64,000 nt of DNA. It comes from Aralia elata (lineage: Eukaryota > Streptophyta > Magnoliopsida > Apiales > Araliaceae). The notes under the pieces are model-generated. The model did not search any database and was not told the DNA's origin. It saw nothing but the letters and a program-made list of their open reading frames with translations. The DNA is taken from positions 44,724,721-44,788,720 of the forward strand of contig CM068385.1 of the NCBI GenBank assembly GCA_034770075.1, written 5' to 3'. Shown one piece after another: positions 1 to 10,807 of the stretch (the first letter of the stretch is position 1; every line of letters begins with the position of its first letter). Made by a program: the position numbers and the translations under genes.

Positions 1-1203
1 GAGGAATGTGTATTGATGAGATAATATGGTAAAGTGAAGACCATTAAGTATGGACGATCTATTGTAAGCTGGAGTTATAGATATTCGAGGTAATTAAATT
101 AATCATTTGATGCTATTGATCAATTTTGTGGCTATTGATCAATTTTTGTGGCTATTCATTAGATAAGATATTGGAGTGATGTGGTATGGAGTTTCTTTGT
201 GATGAAGAGAGGGTACCTTAGAATCTTTTGGGTTAAGGTTTGCAAGAAGGAAATGATTGATTCGATAAATAATGAATATATCGATATTTTGAAGTGTTAG
301 TTAAGTTATTAAGCTTTATGGTGGAATGCCAGGTGAGACAAAGGTAATGGACTCATATAGAGTTGTTAAGCAAAAGTTGAGAGTATTGAGATGAATGATG
401 TTATATGAAAAAAAATAAATTAGGAGATGACTGATGGCAATTTAGATTGTTTTGATGATTATAAAGGAGAGACAACGGAGAGATTATAAGAAATGAACCA
501 AGGGTAGATTTAGTGTCTGATCTGGAAAAAGTATCTAGAGATGGAACTGAATGATGAGATAATAGAAATCCCTAAGGAGGATCAATTGGAGCCCGATATA
601 AGGAATATGTGGAGAAAATGAAAGAAAGAAAGGTTAAGTCTGAGAGTTATAGGACCTTTGTGAGTCGTAATGAATGAAGAATAGTATTCAATGTATATGT
701 ACTAGTATATCTATGCATGTAAGAAATGTGAATCTCAGTTTTTGTACAGCTAGCAGTATATCTGTTGTAAGTCCCAACTTTGTGTAAGTTGTGGAGTAGT
801 TATGTGAATCCCATCTTGTTGTTAGTAACAGAGGGATAAGTGGATATCAGGAATGCTATATGATGTAAGTAGTACGAGGTACTAAGATGAGCTTATTAGT
901 ATTTACTAAAGGTGCCTTGAGTTGATATGATGATGATACATCCCCACTTTTCAGATCTAGGGGAATGCAGTTCTTATTAATCCCATCTTTTGTGTCTTAA
1001 TGGGATAATTAACATTTATAGGAATATGCCGGAATTATAAGTGTTTGACACACTAAGGGGTGTATGAATATAAATGTGGTATTATTATTACATGATTGAT
1101 TGTGATCGATTTGTGCCTTGACTCTTAAATGATAACATCAGTAGAATTTTGCACGATGTGTAAAACAAGAAGGATTTATGTAAGGTTTTGTTTAGAACAA
1201 ACA
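1..1203 (+). other. Gy-1 untranslated leader with hairpin array
   Basis: This is the stretch between primer site and gag; it is collinear with the reverse complement of 53235-53890 plus 38755-39312 in Gy-A. No long ORF survives. Around 530-660 short acidic and lysine-rich reading stretches broken by stops may be the last trace of the extra ORF that Gy-B carries here, but the resemblance is weak. Four stem-loops follow: 772-795 (CAACTT/AAGTTG stem), 808-837 (ATCCC/GGGAT), 941-964 (TCCCC/GGGGA) and 980-1006 (ATCCCAT/ATGGGAT). Three of the four carry a CTTTTG- or CTTTGTGT-like loop. Confidence 0.6.
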
Positions 1204-1930
1204 ATGCCGTCAAGGAGACAACCCCGATACACGAGGGTGGAAGAGTCAGTGAATAACGAGGAGGGTCAGACTGACCCCAAGAGGACCTTTGCGAACTTGT
1301 TAGAGGAAACGATGCAAGGCAGACCAGCCATTTCGGTTGTTTGGCCATGAAATCACATGGCGAACTTTACGGGTTTCAAATTACTAGGACCACCGGAGTT
1401 TCGTGCGAATATGGATTCGAGCGAAGCCCAGACATGGGTAGAAAAAAATGGGGAAAGTTTTCAAGGTCGCAAGAGTGACTGAGGAACAGAAGACTTCGTT
1501 TACCACTTTCATGAGGAAGGGTGAGTCAAATTACTGGTGGAAGGCGAATAGAAGCCGAGCTGGGGAAGGCGCGACTGCGTGGACTCGTTTTAAGGAGTTG
1601 TTTTTCAAAAAAATTACTTTCTAGAAAGCACGCAGGCAAGTATGGAGATAAAGTTCTTAGATCTGAAGCAAGATGATATGTCAGTAGCAGAGTACGCAAC
1701 GAAGTTTAATAAACTAGCAAGGTTTGATCCACACCAAGTGGACACCGGAGCTAGGCGAGCGAAGAGATTTGATCAAGGGTTGAAGCCCTGGGCGTATAGT
1801 AAGGTTGTGGTTTTACAGATCAACACATTTCCTACGTTACTTAAGGAAGCAATCGTTGCCGAGGAGGAAATGAAGCGTTGCCAAAGCACAACCAAGATCA
1901 AAAAAGCCATGATGGTCACAAGGAAGGATG
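1204..1930 (+). pseudogene. gag: Gy-1 gag remnant
   Basis: The ATG at 1204 opens a basic, arginine-rich N-terminus that aligns with gag of Gy-B. The capsid region (retrotrans_gag-like, with the WKAN and EYATKFN motifs) follows in several frames. Breaks visible: an in-frame TGA at 1348-1350, an A-run expansion near 1606-1612 and a one-base loss at about 1861-1870. The TGA and the one-base loss are also present in Gy-A. The nucleocapsid with its zinc knuckles is missing: sequence jumps at about 1926 from the lysine-rich end of capsid to the protease. Capsid would form the particle shell; this copy cannot make one. Confidence 0.85.
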
Positions 1931-2400
1931 TCGTGGGGTCCAAGGATGTGGTGTCAGGTATCATCCTAATCAATGATATAAATACTTATGTGTTATTCAA
2001 TTTGGGTGCTACCTGCTCTTTTGTTTCCGAAGAATTTGCTAAACGGTTAGACTTACCTCGTGAAAAGTTGGAATACCCTATGAACGTAAAAGTAGCAAAC
2101 AAGAAAATTATCCCCGTAGAATGCATTCATAGGAATTGTTGTGCCGAGTTGCGAGGATTTAAGCTCAGTGTGGATTTGATACCGATTCGTTTGGGGGAGT
2201 TCGATGTGATCCTTGGAATGGATTGATTATCGATTCACGGAGCAGTCATCGACTGTAAGAAGAAGTGTGTACACCTGAAGACTTCTAATAAGTCGAAGGT
2301 AGTATTCTATGGTAGTAAATCGCCGAGACAATCTTGTTGTCTAACGATGATGCAAGCTAAGAGATTTCTGAGGAAGGGTTGTATAGGTTATTTGGCTCAC
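1931..2400 (+). pseudogene. Gy-1 aspartic protease remnant
   Basis: The reading frame ending at 2226 carries the retropepsin fold seen in Gy-B: VVSGI, then FNLGATCSF, where Gy-B has FDSGATCSF. Loss of the Asp-Ser of the catalytic DSGA motif means it cannot be active. The flap and the late DVILGMD motif are recognisable. Translation stops at 2224-2226, a TGA where Gy-B has a Trp codon. The family enzyme cuts Gag-Pol into its parts. Confidence 0.82.
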
Positions 2401-3780
2401 GTGGTTGATACTCGTCGAGTCGAGGGCGAACCGAGTCAGATACCTGTCGTAAGGGAATTCACAGATGTCTTCCCAGATGAAATTCTGGGATTGCCGCCGG
2501 ATAGGGAGGTAGAATTTGTAATTAACTTGGTGCCGGGAGCCGCACCAATATCAAAGGCGCCGTATCGAATGGCACCGGTAGAAATGAAGGAGCTAATGGT
2601 TCAATTGCAGGAACTATTAGACAAGGGTTATATCAGACCGAGCGTGTCACCATGGGAAGCGCCAGTTCTGTTCGTAAAGAAGAAGGATGGTTCGATGAGG
2701 CTTTGCATCGACTATCACGAATTGAACAAAGTCACGATTAAGAATAGATACCCGCTGCCCAGAATAGACGATCTGTTTGATCAACTCAAGGGAGCGAAAT
2801 ATTTTTCAAAGATTGATTTGAGAACGGGTTATCATCAACTAAAGGTGAGACAAGAGGATATCTCGAAGACGGCATTCAGAACTCGTTATGGGCATTTCGA
2901 GTTTCCGGTAATGTCATTTGGACTGACAAATGCACCAGCGGCATTCATGGATATGATGAACAGAGTGTTCAAGCAATATTTGGACAAGTTCATAGTAGTA
3001 TTCATCGATGACATCTTGGTGTATTCAGTGTCCGAGGAAGAACATGTTGAACACCTAAGGATTGCCTTGGAGACGTTAAGAAGGGAGAAGCTGTACGCAA
3101 AATTTTTGAAGTGTGAATTTTGGTTGCAGAGGGTGCAGTTTCTAGGACACGTCATTGACAAGGATGGCGTTTCGGTAGACCCTGCAAAGGTGAAAGCCGT
3201 TATCAATTGGGAGCAGCCGAAGACGCCGACGGAGATCAAGAGTTTCCTAGGGTTGGCGGGATACTATCGGAGATTCATCCAGGATTTTTCGAAGATAGCA
3301 TCGCCGTTGACCAATCTAACCAGAAAGACGGTAAAGTCCGTTTGGACGAAAAAGTGCGAGGAAAGTTTCATAGAGCTGAAGAAGAGACTTAGCCAAGCAC
3401 CGGTGTTGGCTTTACCAGACGACACTGGAGGTTTTGTAGTGTATAGTGATGCTTCACACAAAGGTCTTGATTGTGTGCTAATGCATCATGGCAAGGTCAT
3501 TGCGTACGCTTCACATCAGTTAAAGGACTATGAGAAGGGATACCCGACTCATGACCTGGAGTTAGCAGCAGTAGTATTCGCTTTGAAAATATGGAGGCAC
3601 TATCTATATGGAGAGAGGTGTGAGATATATACAGATCACAAGAGTCTGAAATACATCTTCACTCAGAAGGAGCTGAACATGAGGCAGCGCCGATGATTAG
3701 AATTGATCAAGGATTACGATTGTGAGATTCTGTACCATCCGGGCAAAGCAAATGTAGTGGCAGATGCTTTGAGTAGGAAA
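2347..3780 (+). pseudogene. pol: Gy-1 reverse transcriptase and RNase H remnant
   Basis: A 449-codon open stretch (2347-3696) holds the RT fingers and palm with VFIDDILVYS as the catalytic core, then the tether, then RNase H with YSDAS, DLELAA and YTDHKS. The last catalytic Asp (ADALSR) lies beyond a TGA at 3694-3696, which replaces the Trp codon of Gy-B. RT copies element RNA to DNA and RNase H removes the template. Residues look conserved, so decay is recent relative to the domain. It continues in the same frame into the integrase region. Confidence 0.88.
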
Positions 3781-5337
3781 GGCAGGGAGAAATTGATGAA
3801 GCTGACAACTCAAGTAGAGTTAATAAAGGAGTTTGAACGTCTGGAATTGGAGATTCAGTATCCGATGGAGACGGACGAGAAATTGTTTACAGTGACAGTG
3901 AGCCCGACCCTATTGGATCAAATCAAGGAGGCTCAAGAAAAGGATGAGGATTGTGATTCAATAAAGAAGCGAATTGCCGAAGGCGAGGAGCTTAAGTATA
4001 AGATTGACAACATAGGGTTGCTAAGGTTTGAAGGGAGAGTCTGGGTACCGTTGGATCCGGAGTTAAGGGAAGAAATCCTTCAGGAAGCTCATAGTACGAG
4101 GTACTCAGTACATCCCAGAAGCACGAAAATGTATCAGGATTTGCGGCAGTATTTTTGGTGGGCGAATATGAAACGAGAAGTGGCAGAGTGCGTCAGCCGA
4201 TGTCTGACATGTCAGCGAATTAAAGCAGAGCACCAGCGACCGAGCGGACTGCTTCAACCATTGGAGATTCCAGAGTGGAAGTGGGAGCACATCACAATGG
4301 ACTTTGTGGTGGGTCTGCCACCGATACAGAAGGGTTTAGACGCCATCTAGGTAATTGTGGATCGTCTAACCAAGTCTGCTCATTTCCTACCAATCAAGAT
4401 ACGGTATAAGCTGGAGCAGTTAGCAAAACTTTACGTCAAGGAGATTGTATCGCGTCATGGAGTGCCAGTATCTATTGTATCGGATAGAGTTCCGCGCTTC
4501 ACGTCAAATTTTTAGAGAAGTCTGCAGGTAAGAATGGGAACACAATTGAGGTTGAGTACGATGTATCATCCTCAAACTGACGGCCAGAGCGAGCGAACGA
4601 TCCAGACCTTAGAAGATATGCTTCGGGCGGTCGTGATGGATTTAAAGGGCAGCTGGGATGACCATTTGCCACTGGTGGAGTTCGCTTACAATAATAGCTA
4701 TCACGCTAGTATCGGCATGCCACCGTACGAAGCGCTATATGGAACGAAATGTCGAACCCCGATGTGTTGGGACGAGGTTGGAGAGCGAAGACTGTTGGGA
4801 CCTGAGATGGTGCAGCAGACTTCAGATACAGTACAACTGGTCAGAAATCGTCTGGTAGCAGCTCAAGATCGCCAGAAGAAATATGCTGACTTACATCGTC
4901 AGAAGAGGGACTTTGAAGTTGTTAGCTTTGTGTTTTTGAAGGTATCTTCCTGGAAGGGGAAGATCCGTTTTGGGAAGAAGGGCAAATTGAGCCCTAGGTT
5001 CATAGGACCGTTCGAGATTTTGAGGCGGATCGGTGAAGTGGCATACGAGGTAGCGTTACCTCCTGAACTTGAGCACATTCACAACGTGTTTCATGTGTCA
5101 GTGTTGTGACCGTATAAACCAGACTACAAGCACGTTATCTCTTATGAACCAATCCAAGTCGAGAAGGACTTATCGTACGAGGAAGTTCCCGTCCAGATAC
5201 TCGATAGGAAGGAACAGAAACTAAGGAATAAGATCATCTATTCCGTCAAGGTTTTCTGAAGAAATCACGCAGTCGAAGAAGCTACGTGGGAACTCGAAGA
5301 GAAGATGAAAGCGAATTACCCGTTTCTATTCGAGTAA
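3781..5337 (+). pseudogene. Gy-1 integrase with chromodomain, stop-ridden
   Basis: The zinc-binding HHCC region (about 4088-4220) is followed by the catalytic core: MDFVVGLP, then a serine-aspartate start of the second motif, and the SERTIQ motif carrying the last acidic residue. RFIGPF (GPF module) and a chromodomain-like C-terminus follow. In-frame stops fall at 4348 (TAG), 4513 (TAG), 5107 (TGA) and about 5257 (TGA). All sit where Gy-B reads Trp or Arg, so each is a C-to-T or G-to-A change. Chromodomains of this lineage lack some of the classical aromatic cage; they are thought to steer integration into chromatin. Confidence 0.86.
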
Positions 5338-5348
5338 CCCTATTTTGC

Positions 5349-5384
5349 AATTCCGAGGACGGAATTTTTATAAGGGGGGAGGGA
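5349..5384 (+). promoter_or_regulatory. Gy-1 pre-PPT hairpin and polypurine tract
   Basis: AATTCC-GAGGAC-GGAATT is a perfect stem with a six-base loop (5349-5366). It is followed by a T-rich stretch and the purine run AAGGGGGGAGGGA ending directly before the LTR. The purine run primes plus-strand DNA. The hairpin is the same in Gy-A and Gy-B. Confidence 0.85.
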
Positions 5385-6130
5385 TGTAATGCCCGTGAAA
5401 TTTTATACGTCGTTATTAATTAAATATATAAATTTAATTTTTAATGAGTTAGTTTGTGTGCTTATTTGAACCTTTGTGTACATTGGTAGCCTACGTGACG
5501 AGGTGATGAATTGATTTAAGTTGAATAAAGGAAGTCACTAATAGTATAGTTAAATTAATGAACAAGCCCTAAGGTTTAATATCAATTAAATTGATAAAGT
5601 AATTACTAATTAATCATGCAAGTAAATTGAATATAGTTAGTATATTGAATTGAGTAAATTAATTAATAAAAGTATTAATTAATGAGAATATTGTCACATT
5701 GAATAATAAAATTTAATAGTCCAATTTGTAATCAATTACTAATTGGTTAACTTATTTAATTAAGGAACTAAGACAAATTATTTATTTGGTCATGGATGTA
5801 GTAATTAATAGTGTGACAAATTAATTAATCAATCATTGGGTTAAATTAAATGACCCAATATTGTATTAAATAGATTTGGATTTTATTAGCCTAATCATTT
5901 AAATTGAAAGCCCAATGGTATTTAATGTGTGGTCCAAAACATAGCCACTTGATAAATTAAAGGTGTAACATTAATTTATTATTTAAAGCAACTAGTGGGA
6001 CAACATTTTTGGGACAAATTTCCCCTCCTTGCCGTGCAACTAAAGAGAAAGAGAGGTAATTGCTTTTCAAAGTCCTAATTTAATTAAGTAACTAGTTGTC
6101 TTGGAAGTTAAAATTGTAGGCTTGATATAG

Positions 6131-6190
6131 TAGCTACCTATGGTGTCACATAGCTTCCTAAGGTGTCAACTAGCCACCCTAGTGACACAA
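6131..6190 (+). repeat. Three 20-bp tandem repeats in Gy-1 LTR
   Basis: Units start TAGCT/TAGCC at 6131, 6151 and 6171 and share a CCTA...GGTGTCAC core. The corresponding Gy-A segments (about 34370-34450 and 57078-57160) hold about four units, so copy number varies. The position is upstream of a GAGAGA-rich leader-like stretch, so enhancer-like repeats in U3 are possible. Confidence 0.6.
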
Positions 6191-7339
6191 GTCTTTCACT
6201 AGCTTCATGATGGCAAGTATAGGTGTTCTTGCTTTTTATTTAGTTAATAGGCTAAAGAGTGGTCATTTGTATCTTCATTTTTCTAAAACCTTGAGAGAGT
6301 GTTAGAGAGAGTTTGGTGAAAGGCAAGAACAAATCTTGAGAGATTAAAGAGAAGGTGGTGTCCAAACCTTGAAGAAGAAGGAGAAGATCTTGGTTGTTTA
6401 TGTCATCTCCATTTACACCTACTTTGAAAAGAAGAGAAGAATAGCCATTAAATCTAGGTATGAATCTTCATCTCTTTCAAACCCTAGTTATTTGTGTTGG
6501 GGTTTTAAATATTTATTTCTTGATGCCCATGAAAGGAATGAAGTATGTATGGATCTAGGTTTCATTTTGTTAGATCTACATTATTTTAAAAGAATGCTTA
6601 ACTCATGATTTAAACCTAGGTACTAAGAAATAATGATTTAATATGTTTTATTAATAATATGATAAGTTCAAGTTTTAAATACCTAGAATCTTGCTACATA
6701 TGTTTGTATAGGATATCATATAGTTTAAATATGTAATGGTATGGGTTTAGGAAGAAAAGTCTAGCAAAAAGCTTGAAATAATTTTTACCGACGGTTAGAA
6801 CGTGACTTGTTCGAAGAAATTGCACATTTTGAAATCTATAAATTATTTTTGGGACTTTAAATTTTCTGGTAATATATGGGTAAGTTAAGAATAAAACCTA
6901 GTTGGAATCATTTAAAAAGAAGTTAAAACGAGTGAGTTATGGATTTTTAACCAAAACACCCCGTTGATGGAAAACATGTATGAACAGTCCACTTTCGGGC
7001 TGATTTCAGTGTACAAAACTTGTCCAAATTTGTATTTTGATGATGGAATCTTGTAGTTCGGAAAGATACGAGTCTAACGAGTCCGACTGGACCTCAATCG
7101 GAGTTATAGATCTCAAGTTATTCAAGTTTTCGCTAAGGACCCTAAATCTGGAAAAAAGTCCGAAAATACCAAAACCCCCTGCCGGTTCACTATTCACCGA
7201 ACCGGCGCAATTTTCCGGCGACCGGTTCGGCACTATTCCGGCCGGTTCCGGCGACCCCGTTTGGACCCAAATTTTTCTAAAATCATGTAGAATATTATCA
7301 TATTTATTTGGTAATTTTTTTAGTGTACTTAAGTGGTGT

Positions 7340-8250
7340 TTAGTTTAATTAGTGATTAAAACCTATTTAAATCATTTAAAAATTATTAAATGATAAAGGT
7401 TAATACTACTAATTGATTATTAAACTAATTAAATATTGTTTAAGTGTAATTAACTATTTAATTATTATTTAATCAATATTAAGTAATAATTAAATAGAAT
7501 TAGTGATAATATACTAACTATTTACTATTTAATTAAGATTAAATAATAAATGAGGTTAAATAATTAATCTATTATTATTTGATTAATATCAAATAATTAT
7601 TAAATAGTGTTTAAATTAATAAACTAATTATTTATTATTTAAATAAGATTAAGTAATAAATAATGATAATTACTCATTTAAATGTTATTCAATTAACATA
7701 AAAGTTAATAAATTAATTATTTATTATTTAATAATAAATAATAAATAAGGATAATAATTAATTATTATTCAATGTTAATTAAATAATAATTAAGGAAAAT
7801 AAAGTTAATAAATTAATTATTTATTATTTAATTAAGATTAAATAATAAATAAGGGGTAATAATTATTTAATTATTATTTAATTAATATTAAATAGTAATT
7901 AAATACCAATACAATTAAATTAATTATTATTTAATTAATATTAAATAATAATAGACTAATAAATTAATTATTTATTATCATAAATAATAAATAAGGATTA
8001 TTAACTAATAATTAAAGACAAATACGACTAATAATTTGATTATTCAAATAATATGTAAATATAATTAGTTATTATTTATTATTAAATAATAACTAAAGAT
8101 AATTAATTAATTACTATTTAACTAATATTAAATAGTAATTAAATGAAGATAGAATTAATAAAATAAAGAAAGTTTAAATAACACATTAATTAAACAATTA
8201 TAATTAATTATTTAAGGGTTTAATAAGTGTTTAGCACTTAAGAAAAATAT
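7340..8250 (+). repeat. AT-rich low-complexity block in Gy-1 LTR
   Basis: Almost only A and T, built from drifting TTAATTATTATTTAATTAATATTAAATAAT-like units with no fixed period. Comparable blocks lie at 41105-41760 and 51105-51755 in the LTRs of Gy-B, and a TTAATATTATTAATC version lies in Gy-A LTRs. Confidence 0.7.
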
Positions 8251-8825
8251 TGTTAATTAATTAAATCATCAACCTAAAGATCAATTAAGTGTCTTATATG
8301 ATTAATGATAGTTTATTAACTTATGTGTGTTATGTGATTTGCTCATTTGCTAAATAAATAGCATAAGTAAGTGTATCGATATACAACTACGCAATGCTAA
8401 TTGGTAGATCGACTTTATCAATGTTAGGTCCTTCAAAGCCAATCAATTAAAGCTAGAATTATTTGTAGCTGAGCAGACAGGCAAGTTCTTCCTTACTCAA
8501 CTTTTACATTGAGCAAATTTCTAAGCCTTATGCACTATTTCTAATTCGTGCAAAAAGGTATATATATACTGTTGCAAGTTATTCTTTAAGCTTGAGTTTT
8601 TATCTCCAAGCATGCCTTAAGTGGTCTAATTACTTTCAAAATTATTCCACATCTGTATATTTATTGACATTCGCACTCGTGCATTTGAAATTCGTATATT
8701 TAAATTCAGGAATTTATAAACCATTCATGGTTAAGTCTGAACCCTTGTTCGGTCAGACAAATATGTGAGAATTTATAAAAGCTATCTGAACCAATCAATG
8801 GTAAGGATTCTTAGACTGTATGAAC

Positions 8826-8875
8826 ACCCCTTTATTTATAGGGGAGTGCCCCACGTACCGTATATAAGGTACAAA
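8826..8875 (+). promoter_or_regulatory. Candidate TATA region with two hairpins
   Basis: CCCCT...AGGGG closes one small stem (8827-8844). GTACC-GTATATAA-GGTAC (8856-8872) encloses TATATAA. The same arrangement is at 42590-42626 and 52573-52618 in Gy-B. It could be a core promoter, but its late position in the LTR is unusual and no transcript evidence is available. Confidence 0.35.
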
Positions 8876-9477
8876 TAGCAGAATTAAATGTTATGCATAT
8901 ACATAGGGTACGCGAGGCTGATCCCCTCAAGTACGTTATTCTGTAGCCAGTAACCAGAGGGTCAACCAACTATTGACTCCTTTGGAAGTTATCGTTCAAA
9001 GTCTATTTGACTATCAATTGTTCTAAAAGCAATTATTGTTCTTGCTTCTGATTTTTCTAATGTTGAAATTCCTTAATATCCCTTCATCATGATATATCCT
9101 TATTGTCATACTTTAAACTTGCTGGGCAAACTCGTTGCTCATTCTTGCTATATCATGATCTCATTGCAGCTAAACCCGAGACGTCAGGGAAGAACAAAGG
9201 GAAGGAAAAGATGAAGTGATAGACTTCATGTAGCAGGAAATAAAATTATGTGTAGTCAATTACTGTAATGTAATTTAATCCCTGATAGTTATTAGGGTAC
9301 GGATTGTGTATGTGTTTAAGGTTATTTGTATTTTGGGACTAGTAACACCTTGTAATGAACAACGTATGTTTATTTTATTCCGCATTTTAGTTACCATATG
9401 TTGTTAGAGGTGAATGTTTGTATTGGATCGTGATGACCGGATCCGGGTATTGGAGACCCGAATTTGGGGGCGTCACA

Positions 9478-10505
9478 CAAATTACCACCACTGTTGTTTC
9501 CCCTAGCTCCACCTGCTCCTCCAAATGCCTTCTTAGGACAATCACGAGCCAAATGACCCTTTGACCCGCAAGTGAAACAAGCACCTTTCTTTAGACTGGG
9601 ACAATTCGGTTCAATGTGGCCCTCCTGACCACAGTTATAACAGACCATTTTCCCCTTCATACATACTCCCACGTGATTCTTTTCGCAGGTAGCCCATGCT
9701 TCAATCCTCATCTTTTGATTCTCCTGTTGACTCCTAGAAGAAACGTTATCACTCCATTTCCTCTTTTGACTGCTGCCACCTCTAATGCTACCTCCAGCCT
9801 TGTTCTCATTTTCATTTTTCTTCTTCTTCTGCTCCTGGTTATACTTGGTCAGAGCATCACTCCCTCCCTCTGCTATTATTGCCTTCTCCAACACTGCTGC
9901 AAAAGAGTTCAACTGGAACATCAAAACTCTACTATACAACCAGGGCTTCAGTCATTGCTCGAACCTCCTCTCTTTTCTCTGGTCGGTATTAACTTGATAT
10001 GGCGCAAACCTCGCCAATAAATTAAATTTTGCGGCATACTCGGGAACCGTCATCATACCTTGCTTTAACTCTAGAAATTGAACCTCCATCTAGTCCTGCG
10101 AACTTGGCGGAAAGTATGTTTCAAAGAACATCTCCTTAAATCTTTCCCAAGGAATTACTCCCTAACCCCCTCGGCTCCTATTCGCCTGCCACCAGTAGCT
10201 AGCGTCCGACTTTAACATAAACATCGCGAAGGCAGTCTTCTGATCTTCACCAACCTTAGCGACATCAAAAACCTTCTCCATTTCCATGATCCATGTTTGA
10301 GCTTCAACTGGATTCATAAACCCTTGATATTCCGGGGCCCTATAGATTTAAAGTCCTTGAAAGTCGTGGCTTGAGACTGGGGCTAATTTGTAAACGCTCC
10401 CCCCAACAGGTTCAACAGCTGCTACATTGGATTAACTTCAGCTTTGTTATTGTTCGTAGACCCCTCGGGGGTTTGTTGACGAGTTTGTCTTCTTCTTGGT
10501 AGCAT
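9478..10505 (-). pseudogene. gag: Gy-C gag, truncated by Gy-1
   Basis: Reading from the ATG at 10505, the N-terminus is basic (RRRQTRQQ) and soon hits a stop. Capsid motifs matching Gy-B gag follow in shifting frames (TWIM, WWQAN, EYAAKFN, LKPWLYS). The last 180 codons, ending at about 9478, are open and hold two CCHC zinc knuckles, CYNCGQEGHIEPNC and CFTCGSKGHLARDC. These bind the genomic RNA in the family. A third Cys-rich stretch (ATCEKNHVGVC) matches the degenerate first knuckle of Gy-B with one Cys lost. The linker before the knuckles is very lysine- and asparagine-rich. Confidence 0.85.
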
Positions 10506-10807
10506 CTTTCTGTTTAAAGTATCGCCATTAGATTACTATTCATTTACTTAAACATTTAAGACTTAACTTAAACATTTTTAAACAACACATAGCTCATAAC
10601 ACATTTGACAAACTTTTGTGTTTTCTTCATTCATTGCCTTCAAACATAACAAAGATAGCGTTACTACTATTTACGTCCTTTACTCTATCATAATGAAATT
10701 TCAAAACCACATCAACATCATATCCCATTATTATATCAACAATTGGGATTTACATCATATTAACTCTTATAGTTATTCACATATTATTTTGTTAATCCCC
10801 AAGCAAC
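10506..10807 (-). other. Gy-C spacer between extra ORF and gag
   Basis: Noncoding. On the minus strand a stem ATCCCA/TGGGAT (10749-10722) resembles the hairpins at this place in Gy-B and Gy-1. Just before the gag ATG the minus strand reads TTTAAACAG/AAAG, an acceptor-like site. Nothing else recognised. Confidence 0.4.

Larger units (their letters stand above)
1..9477 (+). mobile_element. Gy-1: decayed Ty3/gypsy chromovirus, 5' end off-window
   Basis: The order is leader, gag, protease, RT, RNase H, integrase with chromodomain, polypurine tract and 3' LTR, which is the Ty3/gypsy order. Integrase GPF motif and chromodomain-like end place it in the chromoviruses; long LTRs and overall similarity suggest Tekay/Del. 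The window opens inside its leader: by comparison with Gy-A, roughly 180 bp of leader, the primer site and the 5' LTR lie to the left. Its right end, at 9477, abuts the gag of Gy-C, so Gy-1 is inferred to be nested in Gy-C with CAAAT (9478-9482) as the right copy of the target duplication. Many stops and frameshifts show it makes no full polyprotein. Confidence 0.92.
5385..9477 (+). repeat. Gy-1 3' LTR, 4.09 kb, mosaic
   Basis: It begins TGTAATGCCC after the polypurine tract and ends GGGGGCGTCACA, giving TG...CA ends. From the start to about 8485 it follows the LTR of Gy-A (reverse complement). From about 8490 to the end it follows the LTR of Gy-B, including the terminal 60 bp. The switch lies at a shared GCAAGTTCT-like stretch (8481-8490). 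A GC-rich patch (about 7180-7255) and an AT-rich low-complexity block (7340-8250) occur inside. Confidence 0.9.

Noticed and set aside
6369..6608. 79-codon frame in Gy-1 LTR
   Set aside because: Lies in a leader-like GAGAGA region, low complexity, no relative recognised.
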